Positions 11,593-22,254 of a DNA stretch of 64,000 nt are shown piece after piece; positions within the stretch are counted from its first letter, which is position 1; each line of letters starts with the position of its first letter. The translations under genes were made by a program, and so were the position numbers. The notes beneath the pieces were generated by a model, which did not search any database, had not been told where the DNA came from, and worked only from the letters and a program-made list of their open reading frames with translations. Source of the DNA: Platycnemis pennipes (Eukaryota > Arthropoda > Insecta > Odonata > Platycnemididae); assembly GCA_933228895.1 (NCBI GenBank), contig OW121858.1, forward strand, positions 35,239,859-35,303,858, in the 5' to 3' direction.

Positions 11593-12420
11593 AGGGTAGT
11601 TTCCTTCATCAAAGAAAACGGACTTCATTGATTGCGATTTGTGCCCTGCCATAATCGTATTTAATTTACGCAAAAAGTTTGTATTGAGAAATCCCAGTTT
11701 ACTAGAGAATTAAATGTCAATTTTAAGGCCATTTGAAAAGGCTCTGAAATGGCGGGGTGCGCTGCCTTCATGCTGACGTAACAGGAAGGTAGTTTACGTT
11801 GCGAAGCATAGGAAAATTCGTCTCCTGAACTTACCGTTGTATTTCAGGGCCCCTCAGCTCTAGTGAATATTTATTAGTATTAACCTGTAAAAACTATCAA
11901 CGTTGGAAAAGAATTCTCAGTTAAACATGGTATTATTAGTCATTTTATAGGCTCAAGGACGTCCTGCTCGCTGTGTCTTCTGCTACGACGAAGCATGGCG
12001 TGAAGGTCGTGCGGCGATAGGCGAACTACATGATATGTATGTGAAAGGAATACTGACTGATTTTAAGTGAATCACTGCATAAGTCATGTTAAATAAATAA
12101 ATAAAAGTTAATTATAATTAATTAACGGAATAAATATGCCTCCAATACTTGTTCATAAGCTTTAACGGAGTGCGGCGTCTATTTGGAAGCGGTCGCAGCA
12201 CCACCTGGTGGCAGGCAGAGGAAATAGTTTGACGTCACACGTAGGATTAACCGGCATGCAATAGTTTGCCGTCGCGTTTTCGCGCCATTGATTTTTTTCA
12301 CTTTTTAATTAATGAGGAAAAATACTTAACGTCATTTAAAAATCGAACGGCTTAAAACACGTACTCCAGAGGTTATAAACTTTCGATCAAGACAATAAAA
12401 AAATAATAGGAAACTACCCT
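11593..12420 (+). mobile_element. Family I MITE-like element nested in family H
   Basis: AGGGTAGTTTCCT at 11593 and its complement AGGAAACTACCCT ending at 12420 form 13-bp terminal inverted repeats. Comparison with the uninterrupted family H copy (3.3 kb) shows that this 828-bp segment is the insert, with a likely 2-bp AT duplication. It contains a GC-richer, exon-like stretch (11951-12070). Confidence 0.75.
11951..12070 (+). CDS. Exon-like stretch inside family I (unrecognised)
   Basis: After an acceptor-like TTTTATAG (ending 11950), 39 codons are open to TGA at 12068-12070. The product starts AQGRPARCVFCYDEAWREGR and ends in GILTDFK. Overlapping AATAAA signals follow at about 12095-12110. 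The codon composition is much less AT-rich than the surroundings. It could be the last exon of a captured host gene or of the element's own gene; I do not recognise the family, and a chance frame is possible. Confidence 0.3.
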   Translation, partial: AQGRPARCVFCYDEAWREGRAAIGELHDMYVKGILTDFK

Positions 12421-12529
12421 ATTGCAAAGTGCTGCTCAACTGATTTCTAGCAAGTAGGAGGTTAATATTAAATTATTCTTTAGAGAAAAATATGAAGCAG
12501 GGAAAGGGATCCACATTTTATTTAATATC

Positions 12530-13364
12530 TAAGTTGGATATTATATGGATGGCATTTGGTGGCAACTTCGGATATTGTATGGATATCTATATAATATTAG
12601 CAGATGAAAATTGGATATTGTGTGGACAGTATAGTTGGATATTGTGGGGATATCTATATAATATTAGCGGATGAAAATTGGATATTGTGTGGACATTATA
12701 GTTGGATATTTTGGGGATATTGTATGGATATCTATTTATATTAGCGGATGAAAATTAGATATTGTGTGGACATTATAGTTGGATGTTGTGGGGATATTGT
12801 ATGGAAATCTATATTATATTAGCGGATGAATATTGGATATTGTGTGGACATTATAGTTGGATATTTTGGGGATATTGTATGGGTATCTATTTATATTAGC
12901 GGATGAAAATTAGATATTGTGTGGACATTATAGTTGGATGTTGTGGGGATATTGTATGGAAATCTATATAATATTAGCGGATGAAAATTGGATATTGTGT
13001 GGACATTCTAGTTGGATATTGTGGGGATATTGTATGGAAATCTATATTATATCAGTGGATGAAAATTGGATATTGTGTGGACATTATAGTTGGATGTTGT
13101 GGGGATATTGTATGGATATCTATTTATATTAGCGGATGAAAATAGGATATTTTGTGGACAATATAGTTAGATATTGTGGGGATATTGTATGGAAATCTAT
13201 ATTATATCAGTGGATGAAAATTGGATATTGTGTGGACATTATAGTTGGATGTTGTGGGGATATTGTATGGATATCTATTTATATTAGCGGATGAAAATAG
13301 GATATTTTGTGGACAATATAGTTAGATATTGTGGGGATATTGTATGGATATCAATTGCTACTAG
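12530..13364 (+). repeat. 77-79 bp tandem array inside family H
   Basis: About ten units. The phase marker ATTAG(C)GGATGAAAAT recurs at about 12596, 12663, 12739, 12818, 12895, 12973, 13048, 13127, 13204 and 13283. Units contain GGATATTGTGTGGACATTAT and GGGGATATTGTATGG. The predicted short proteins across it are artefacts of the repeat. Confidence 0.9.
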
Positions 13365-14273
13365 GGCTTATTAGGTCTGGATACAAATTGTTCAATTTTG
13401 GATTAATTTGTTTACAGCTACTGGTCCTCTTATCAACTAAGGATCTTCTTCTTATTGGTGAATTAATCTACAGAAATGAGTGGACACCCATCGTGGTACA
13501 TTGGTCGTCAGGGAATTGTTTACGCAGACAAAAGAAGGATATGACGTGAGTGTTTTTGTTTTGCCCCAAGTTGGCTTGTTGTTGTCCCCAGGTATTGCCA
13601 TCTGTACAATTTAATGTTGTTTATAATTTTCCAACAAATTCACTGTATATGCAGCTGAATATTTACAATACTACAATGAAACGATAACACGTGCTTATGC
13701 ATCCTTTAACTTAGGATTTCGGGAAACAGTGGATCATTAAAAAGGCTAGCATTAATATTTTTAAACAGGAAATAATGTGAGCACGTTTAAATTCTAACAT
13801 ATCATTAACTTGTAAAGTTTTTCTCGATTTACACTGTTGACTTCAAAAATATTCAGATTATGAATTGACTTATGGAAAGGTTGTAAATTTCGGTTGGTTC
13901 TTGAAAAACAGTAATCCGAACGTGATATTTGGACATTAATATTTTTTTTCAAGACTTGGTGAATCCTCTCTTAAACGTACGAAAAATTTTTGATAGTTTT
14001 TTTGGTGTATTTCAATATTTCGAAAAAATTTTGCCAGGATTAAATTACTTGCTAACTTCTGAGTGTAGAAGTAATTACGCAGTTCAATGAACTTTAGGAA
14101 TGAAAAAATTGTGATGTTAATTTCAGGGATTGCACTGTTCGGTGTGTCTGATGTGTTAATTAATTTGATTCGTTAGACGTGAATGTCGCGTTCTTGAAGG
14201 AGAAGTCATTTCTTCATATTCTTTGAATGCTTCATTTTGTTTACGTAAACTTTTGTTACGAAGTCACTGACAA
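13365..14273. other. Unassigned interval
   Basis: AT-rich. No repeat shared inside the window and no credible coding sequence were noticed. Confidence 0.35.
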
Positions 14274-15037
14274 TTGGGAATATGCATGAAATTTGTTTCT
14301 CGACGATTAATGATGTACTTGATGCGAAATTTTCTCACCAAATTTAATATATATAAGCCAAATTTTTCCACGCCCACCACAAAGATTATTATTAAATGAT
14401 ATTAAAATGTTCCCGAAAATCGACGAAAGTCACGTGACCTGATACGCCTTCTAACGTCACTGCACGGTATAGGTTCCATATTGCTACGGAGATAGACATT
14501 TATTTTTAACAGAAAACGAAATGAATATATTGTTTTGAGGTTTTTAGCCGTTTCTCGGAAGAAACGATGACTGAAAAAATACTTAAAAAAGCACATTCCG
14601 ACAATTTCCTTTGGCTGACTCCCTTAGGGCGGAGTTCTTCTTAAAGAAACAGCGATTGCATAGACGTAGTAGAAATTATTGGGCACTAAACAGGCATTAT
14701 ATAATTAATGGACGATTACCATCCACACTAATTAAATAAAAATCGAAATACAATCGTTTATTTCATTAAACAAATGAGATAAGTACATACGTTTTCGCCA
14801 AGTATTCATAAAACAACTTACCTCCACGCATAGCAACAGATAAACAACACCCATAGTAATACCGTGCCGTGACGTCATGCGATGACGTCGCGTTTTAATA
14901 AGTTGCCGAGAAAGTACAATTTTCAAAGAGTAATATCTTCGTAACGCAATGTAATTCTTCGGCAAAAATTTCGCCAAGCACATTCTAGCTAATAAACTTC
15001 GCATTCAAAGAGATATAAAAAATAGTGCATGTTCCCC
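14274..15037 (+). mobile_element. Family B non-autonomous element, copy 1
   Basis: About 764 bp, beginning GGGAATATGCATGAAATTTG and ending ATGTTCCCC, so the ends are short inverted repeats (GGGGAA.ATGCA). It is shared with 28859, 34870 and 45869. Conserved interior words include GTCACGTGACCTGA.ACGCCTTCT, GTTTTGAGG and CCGTGACGTCATGCGATGACG. The frames seen on the opposite strand are not maintained in all copies and are not treated as genes. Confidence 0.8.
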
Positions 15038-15384
15038 ATTTGCTTGAGCATTTATTTCGCTGATATCACCCTAAAATTATGTGTTCTTCATGTACATTCA
15101 TTAATATTTAATTCTTGGTACATTTAATATTTCACCATTTCTTTATTGCTGAGTGATTGACTGTGTTTTAGAACAGTTATTTACCTGATATGCTTCCCTC
15201 ATGATATTTCGTCCTCTAAGTGAATTTATGCTGCAATATATTTGAAACTTTTGATTAATTCATGCTGTTATGTTCAGTAGATATTACCAGAAGAGCCAAT
15301 CTGTTTTCGTGAGTTTGTGAATGACATATCTTCAAATTTGAATCCAATATCAATAACGTTCAACTTCATTTGCACCTACTTCAT
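15038..15384. other. Unassigned AT-rich interval
   Basis: Nothing supported. Confidence 0.3.
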
Positions 15385-16310
15385 GTATGGTGGAAGAGAA
15401 AGGCACAGATCTGTTTTAAATTCCATATATTAACCTCTTTAAAGAATTATATCATGGTTATATCACGGTATTTATGGCTGGTAGATACTTATTTAAAATT
15501 TCTCTACGATTCATTGTTTTCATCACTTCCACTTCAGGAATTAACAATTAAATTTGTATATTTCGGCCTTGCGTTAGCTAGAATATTAAATTTTTCGCAT
15601 AAAATCATTTCCCTCGCGGTCGAAATAAAATTTAAATTCATCGTAAATTGAAAAATACCATGTTGATTTGCTTGGCTGCTTGAACTTCGAATACACGCCG
15701 CTGGGCGCTGGTGTACGGGTTTTGAGCGTGCTGCCACCTGATACAGGATCGCGAACTACTTACGTGACGCTTCAACAGCATTCAACATTGACGGAATTCG
15801 AAATTCATTTTTGGAGAATCATTCGCGACTTTAAAAAAAATGTTTAGGACTTGATCTACGTCCAAATTGTTATTAAAGACTGGTCATTGGTTATATCAAC
15901 CGCTAACAATGCTCGTCAATGCGTAACTAACGGAAATTGTGCGAAACGTGTTGAATGAAAAAAAAATTGAAAATATTATTGATTTCTCATCGTCCAAATT
16001 GTTATTACATTCTGTTTGCTGATTATATCAACCGCCAATATCACTCAGCAGTGTAAAGATAGCGGTATGTGTTCGAAATAATTTGTATAAGGAGAGAAAA
16101 CGAACAGTTCAAGGAAGAAAAAACAGTTGAGAAGAAAGCAACGCAAAATATCTTTGAGTTTGGTTCTTATACCTAGAAAAAGAGAAGCCTTTGTGTCATC
16201 TTTAGACAAAGATCGGAAACGATATCTGAAGTGATGATGATTTTTTTCCAAGTTTTGAATGTCGTGAATGGAAAAAACTGACACCCATTTAATTAATTCT
16301 TCAATAATTT
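15385..16310 (+). repeat. Family L interspersed repeat, copy 2
   Basis: It matches 4375-5240 over most of its length, best through the GCTTGGCTGCTTGAACTTCG...CGCCGCTGGGCGCTGG block and TTTGGAGAATCATTCGCGAC. It has gained a partly duplicated segment (two ATTGTTATTA..GA.T..TTG.TGATTATATCAACCGC blocks at about 15870 and 16000). Confidence 0.6.
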
Positions 16311-16649
16311 AATATTTACACTCAAAGGTTCATTATAACATATTTTTATGCACCAGAATAATTTATAAATGAAGTGTGAGTGAAAGGAAGGAGTGATTGT
16401 TTACTTTCGATTTCCATGACAACATAGCTTTTTTCTCTGATTTCGGTGTGGTGTTCTTGTAAATTTCTGCCTAAACGCATCGGATCGAAGGAATAAATTG
16501 GATGGTTTAAATTAGATGAGGCAAACCAGTAAACTTCGTGTATCAGTGAGTTGGGTACCTCTAAAAAGGAATAGGCACCTAATTTGGAATAATTACATCA
16601 CCTAAGGTAAGTGATAAAAGGACGCTTTTGAACTGAAAGATCATGCTTC
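16311..16649. other. Unassigned interval before family A copy 2
   Basis: No gene supported. Confidence 0.3.
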
Positions 16650-16653
16650 TTAA

Positions 16654-17648
16654 GGAGACTGCTCCGAATTATGAAGTAGATGTCATATTTTTTAAAATTT
16701 CAGGAGACATCATTTATTTTTCGGCCCTTCTAACGATTGGCAATAAAATAATGAAGCATTTACATAATATATTTGAAGAAAAAAGACGTTGAAAATCAGC
16801 CATTTTTATATTACGTGGTTATACGGCAGAGCATGGCTCTTGCAGTGAAATTTGCAGATTAATAATGTAAAGAGAAATGTCATTTTGACGAAAAACTAAT
16901 ATAAGATGCGCAATTTTATGTAGAAATTAGAATTGTAAAAAAGTGCTCGCCTTACCACACTTGTTCAATTGATATTATTTAAATGTTTGCTCGAAAAAAA
17001 GCAGAAAAGCCTTAGTTACCATATGAAAGTGGCGCCACAGTATGTTGTTATCATTGGCAACGGTACTTGTGACGAAACGTGCTTTATAGAACCCTATTAA
17101 CTAACTTAATTTACGAATATACCTTTTCCAAGGTTCTTCTTATATTTTTTGTGTAATTTAAATATTTCATTGGTTATTGACATGGTGTAATTAATAGCAA
17201 TGCTTCCAAATGGTAGCAGCGTCATTGTTGACATACAATTTTCAAAAATTGAATAAGAAAGAAATTCAAAACAAAGATATGTATTTGCAACGGAATAGTT
17301 TAAAACTAAGTAAGAAAATATTTAACCTAATATTTTAGGATACGTATTAGCGGTATTGAGCATGTATTTCCTCACTTTGTAAATTAAACGTGGCAACAAC
17401 ACGTCAGCCATGTTCCGAAATCAAAATGAGTCAAAAAAGAGCTTGTATTAAAATAGAATGCAACTACAACGCGCTATATATAATAGCATCATTCACATAC
17501 TATGTAATCAATGTGTACTATACGTTAATGCCCTATAGATGATTTTCCATATAATTAGGTGTTTTTCTGGATCTTATATTTATTCATCTAATAACATATA
17601 ATAACTCTTTTACGGGATTTTGAATCGCGGAGTCACAGTGGAACCTCC
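16654..17648 (+). mobile_element. Family A element, copy 2 (full length)
   Basis: 995 bp flanked by TTAA at 16650-16653 and 17649-17652. The ends are GGAGACTGCTCCGAATTATG and GCGGAGTCACAGTGGAACCTCC, giving short imperfect inverted repeats (GGAGG.TCCAC). TTAA target duplication plus short inverted ends points to a piggyBac-type mobilising enzyme (inference). No coding frame is conserved between copies. Confidence 0.85.
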
Positions 17649-17696
17649 TTAAATTCTCACGGTTGGCTGCAACAATGATCTTGCATTGTTGTTATT

Positions 17697-18545
17697 GTGA
17701 AATTAAAAAAAATAAATCACTTAGGCTCCGCACGAATTTCGCCTTTTCCTAAACATTCCGTTTCGTGTGTATACGCGATTCGCCCATTCCTAAAGTTTTC
17801 GTTTAAGCTGTACTGTACCCACTTCACCTTTTCCCGAACTTTCCGTTTCATAGTGTGTGTAAGTAATTCGCCTATTCCTAAACTTTCCGTTTGCTAAGAA
17901 GTGTACGAATTTCACCTTTTCCGAAACTTTCCGTTTCATAGTGTGTGTAAGTAATTCGCCTATTCCTAAACTTTCCGTTTGCTAAGAAGTGTACGAATTT
18001 CACCTTTTCGGAAACTTTCTGTTTCATATTGTGTGTAAGGAATTCGCCTTTTCCTAAACTTTCCGTTTGCTAAGAAGTGTACGAATTTCACCTTTTCCGA
18101 AACTTTCCGTTTCATATTGTGTGTAAGTAATTCGCCTTTTCCTAAACTTTCCGTTGACTAAGAAGTGTACGGTTTTCACCTTTTCCTAAACTTTCCGTTT
18201 GTTAATAGTATACGAATTTCACCTTTTCCGAAACTTTCCGTATCATATTTTGTGTAAGTAATTCGCATTTTCGTAAATTTTTCACCTTTTCCTCCACTTT
18301 CCGTTTGCTAAAAGTGTACGAATTTCACCTTTTTCGAAACCTTCCGTTTCACATTTTGTGTAAGTAATTCGCCTTTTCGTAAACTTTCCGTTCACTAAGA
18401 AGTGTACGATTTTCACCTTTTCCTAAACTTTCCGTTTGCTAAGAAGTGTACGAATTAAGGAGCCCTCTCCTTAGTACGAATGTCTCCGTTTCCTAAACTT
18501 TCCGTTCACGCAGATTTGTACCAACTTCGCCTTTTAATAAACTTT
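17697..18545 (+). repeat. Satellite array, 88-bp unit made of two 44-bp halves
   Basis: Units alternate AATTTCACCTTTTCCGAAAC-type and AATTCGCCTTTTCCTAAAC-type halves, each with CTTTCCGTTT. The phase marker AAGAAGTGTACGAAT recurs at about 17896, 17985, 18072 and 18158. About nine units, the outer ones degraded. The reverse complement resembles the array at 27370-27950. Confidence 0.88.
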
Positions 18546-20324
18546 TACCCATAAAACTTGAAAAATATGCCGGAACTCGCTTTTCAACGCTCGAATCATT
18601 ATAAATGTGTAATTTTATTGTCCTTTTAAAAATTTTGAACTGTACTATTCCGATATAATACCACAAATTGTTAAACTATTCACTTCTTTGCTATTCAAAT
18701 ACTGTAACGAGGGAATCATGTTTCCAGATTCTAGCGCTGGACGTAGGTTACATACTTTGTTGCGTTAAAACACATTAACAAAATTCAATTCAAATTATAA
18801 AATAAATCCCAGCGATAGTTTAGCCACGTTGGAGCTTATGAGTTTTAAATGGGGTTAGGAAATACTTTGTCTCTTCCGTGAATTTGATTATAAAAGGTTA
18901 TAATGAATTATTGCAAGCCGTAAGCATCTCCAGATGTTTTTTTGTTGATTATACCTAAAACTTAAGCTGTAGTTAACGCATTGAAGTATATAGAAATTAA
19001 ATTTACTACTTATGCGTACACTGACTAGCTGAGACAATGCCCTTTGGCTTTTTCTAAATTCGTTTGTTAATAAAATACTATGTTCCCCATGTATTCTTCG
19101 GAGAAACAATTTTTATTAGAATTTCCTTGGTTGTCAAGGTGTATGTTTGACTTAACAGTAAATAACTTCAACTATCGGAATGTTTTATCAAGGTTTGCGT
19201 GATTTCGTTGAGGAATCTGTATTCTGTGATAATAGTTGGATTACTTAATGAATTTAATGCACGAAATGCATTGCTGAAATTAAAAAAAATAAATTTTTAT
19301 TTGATGAACATAATATTGCATTTTGAAAATACCATACTACGAGTTTTTTTTAGTATTTAATTGTTTTTGAAATTGTGCAAATTGTAACCCGGTTCCATCA
19401 GAAGAAAGTGAAGTTTCGTGCATAGTTTAAATTTGGCAACATTCAACTTTACAACTATGAATATAATACCTGCATTGTCGTTACTTGGAAAAAAATGAAA
19501 TATGAAAAAAATACGTGTATTCAGCGATTTTACCCACGAAAATAGTGCATATTTTTGGTTTTTATTTCAGAATATTATCTGTATATTGCGTTATAGGAGG
19601 GAAAAATGCAAGAAAAACATGTCAGAATAACTTTTTAGTTTTGAATATGCCTTTGTTGTTTCTTCTACGTGATGGGAGTTCTTAAAATTGCCGCTGGCGC
19701 TGCCCTACGGGGGCCTTGCTTTCATGGCACTGAGAGTGCTACTCTCTCGCGGCCAAAGTTAAAACTCCTTCGCTCCTCCACTCCCTTGTAATGGCGGCTT
19801 TCTGAACTTTATTCACTCGCAATATTAACCTTAATTCTCGAATAACGCCGTTGACAAAGGCAAATTACTCTGTCCAACGTCGTAATCAATATAATTTAAG
19901 TATCCTTTCGTCATTTTAAAGCCGTTCTGTCTTCTAAGAACGTATCTTTTCGATTCAATTGTTGTCGTTACATCGCCACACTGCTAGTAATGTATCCTGG
20001 AGTAATGTATGTTATAATGTATCCTGGAGGAGGCATCACAGCTGATTTTGGGGCTCAAGTCGGCCATGTTGGTCGGTACTTTCAAAATGGGCTTGCTACC
20101 AGTGTCGCAACACGGATGAAGTTGTTTTCGCACGCGCTTGAAAATTGATAAAATTAATGGTTAACACGATACAACTTTATTCCTACGATCGCTTGTGTGA
20201 TTGTATGGACGAGAGAGTGAATGCGATGTTTTATCTTGCAACCGGGCCGAATCGTACGGTTGCATGAACTATTGTTTACAAAAAAATAAAACGTTTTTCT
20301 AATTTAGTTCGGACAATAATACAA
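18546..20324. other. Unassigned interval containing a short shared block
   Basis: Mostly AT-rich with no gene. The segment 19680-19800 (GCCGCTGGCGCTGCCCTACG... to AATGGCGGC) is also found at 27100-27245, in the same orientation. The pairing of this block with the same satellite in both places suggests they belong to one larger decayed element. Confidence 0.45.
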
Positions 20325-21398
20325 TTTTTTGACAACGTGGATTGGGATTCAATGTTTGGAATTCTGAAGGGAATTGGAGTGTCCTACAATGACCTAAGAA
20401 TTATACACAGTCTGTACAAAAACCAAGTTGCTGTGATTAAATCTGGACCCATCTGTGAAGAGGCAAGAATAAGGAAAGGAGTGAGACAAGGCTGCGCACT
20501 TTCTCCCGTAATTTTTAATGTTTACATCGAGAGAGCCATCAATGAAGTCAAGGAGAAGTGTTCTGGAGTGAACATCCACGGAGAAACAATCAGTATGCTG
20601 CGATTCGCTGATGACATAGCTCTCATAGCAGAGACAGAGGAGCTGAATAAGACTCTTATAACAATGGAAAGTACAATGGCCTGATATCACCTGAAGATAA
20701 ATAAGAAGAAGACTAATATATTGGTGTGCAGCAAGAAAGAAGAGGCCAAAACATATGTCAAACTAGGAAAACAATAACTTGAAGAGGTTAAAGAGTTATG
20801 TTATCTAGGAAGCAGAGTAACCAACGATGGACGAAACAAGAAAGAAATAGTGAGTAGAATAGCCAAGGCAAAGAGGGCATTCTTTCAAAAGAAGAATCTA
20901 CTTACAGCAGGAAATACAAGCATAGAAGTAAGGAGAAGCAATTCATCAAAACGTATATCTGGAGCGTGTTTCTTTACGGCAGTGAATCATGGACGATGAC
21001 AGCAGCGGAGAAGAAATGGGTAGAAGCATTTGAAATGTGTTGCTATTACAGAAGAATGCTGAAGATTAAATGGATCGACCGAGTGACAAACGAAGAAGTC
21101 TTAAGAAGAGTGGAAGGAAAGAGAAGTCTGTTGAAAACTCTAAGAAGAAGAAGGGAAAACTTAATCGGCCACATTTTAAGACACGATGGCCTGAAAAAGA
21201 CAATCTTCTTCGAGAAACAAGTGAACGGGAAGATTGGAAAAGGCAGGCCTCGTATGAGATATATATGGAACAGGTCGTGAAGGATGTGAAAGAGAGGAAT
21301 TACGTCAACATGAAGAGGTTGGCCGATAGAAGAATCGAGTGGAGGGCTGCGTCAAACCAATCCTAGGATTGTTGACCAATGGTGATGATGATGATGAG
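20325..21398 (+). pseudogene. 5'-truncated non-LTR retrotransposon (LINE) reverse transcriptase remnant
   Basis: The frame from about 20325 reads FFDNVDWDSMFGILKGIG and continues with the RT motifs RQGCALSP (near 20490) and FADDIALIAET (near 20600). It breaks with a stop near 20682. Other frames continue through LCYLGSRV-like sequence (about 20800) to YGSESWTMTAAEKKWVEAFE (about 20973-21035) and IGHILRHDGL (about 21160-21195), the standard C-terminal region of this LINE group. The element ends in GGTGATGATGATGATGA at about 21380-21398, a short-repeat tail as in RTE-like elements (inference). Frameshifts and the missing endonuclease and N-terminal RT make it dead on arrival. Confidence 0.88.
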
Positions 21399-21874
21399 GG
21401 AAACTACGCACATTGGGCTAGAAATCGAAAAAAGCCTGGCCAAAATTATAAAAGTGATTATTTTTTCAAGCCAGGAAGCTGAAACTTTGATTAAATATTC
21501 TCAAAAGAACTATGCATCCGATTACGCAAGGAATTTTTCTCGGTACTCAACAATTAACAATTTGCAATAGGTCGAGGATGCAAAGAAGTTCGCGGAAATT
21601 GTCTACACTGAATTTTCTCACGAAATCTTCAAGATCAAGGAGGAACCTTTATAGTAGGGTGGAGTGAAAAAAGTCAACATTTTGCCTATTCGGAAACGGG
21701 TACCCTTCATGTGACTGTGTATGAGATCTAGTAACAATTCTGTAAAATATTTAATTTTTACGACGTCATCTTGAGTCTGCACATTTGGCTTAAGTGGAGT
21801 GCTGAGTTCACTCTTTTTGAACTGCTATAATAATCTTGTAAAAGTCCACAATTCCTTGAATGAATTGACTCCGA
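21399..21874. other. Unassigned interval
   Basis: No supported gene; the region continues into the ACCACC..GTGTGTGGCAGGG repeat. Confidence 0.3.
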
Positions 21875-21939
21875 CTTATACAAAACACTCTGCAAACCAC
21901 CGCGAGGGTGTGTGGCAGGGGATGAAGAGCACCAAACAT
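21875..21939 (+). repeat. Interrupted insect-type repeat (CTCTGCAAACCACC...GTGTGTGGCAGGG), left part
   Basis: It matches 42115-42225 (..GACCACC..AAAGGTGTGTGGCAGAGG...CGTGCACTACCCC). The sequence resumes at 24960 after the 3-kb transposon; joining the flanks gives ...ACCAAACATGCACTA, parallel to ..GAACATACGTGCACTACC in the other copy. Repeats with this core are common in insect genomes. Confidence 0.6.
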
Positions 21940-22122
21940 TAGGGTGGCCCAAAAAAAAATTTTTTTTGAAAATTGGAAGGGCGGATGCATTTTCGGGTGC
22001 AATTTTATGAATAATACACCTCATAAAAAATTCAGTTCCATCGCACAATATTTGACCCTGCCGAATCGCGTTTAAAAATTTCATGCTCGGATGTAGACAA
22101 ATGTGCCTACCTTACAGGGGAG
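21940..22122. repeat. Left terminal inverted repeat of the 3-kb transposon
   Basis: About 183 bp, roughly 80% identical to the reverse complement of 24777-24959. It carries an A9T8 tract just inside the tip. Confidence 0.85.
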
Positions 22123-22254
22123 ATTATACTATTTTTCGAGATTCTACCGCAGAATTAGCGGTTATCCGAAATGAAAACAATCTGTAGTGATAAAAGTTGT
22201 TATTTTGAATGAGTTTCTTAATTTTAAATGGGTTGGCTAAGGTTTAAATTAACT

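Larger units (their letters stand above)
11111..13364 (+). mobile_element. Family H element with terminal inverted repeats, complete copy with nested insertion
   Basis: Bounded by CTAGTAGCAATTGATATC (11111) and its reverse complement GATATCAATTGCTACTAG (ending 13364). The left half matches 3302-3950 inverted. The right half is an expanded tandem array whose unit resembles the terminal repeat itself (GGATATTGT.TGGATATC words). A family I element sits at 11593-12420; removing it restores the order seen in the 3.3-kb copy. No transposase is present. A clear target duplication could not be defined. Confidence 0.75.

Noticed and set aside
12917..13132. 71-residue frame with repeated CGHYSWMLWGYCM motif
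   Set aside because: A translation of the 77-79 bp tandem array, not a gene.
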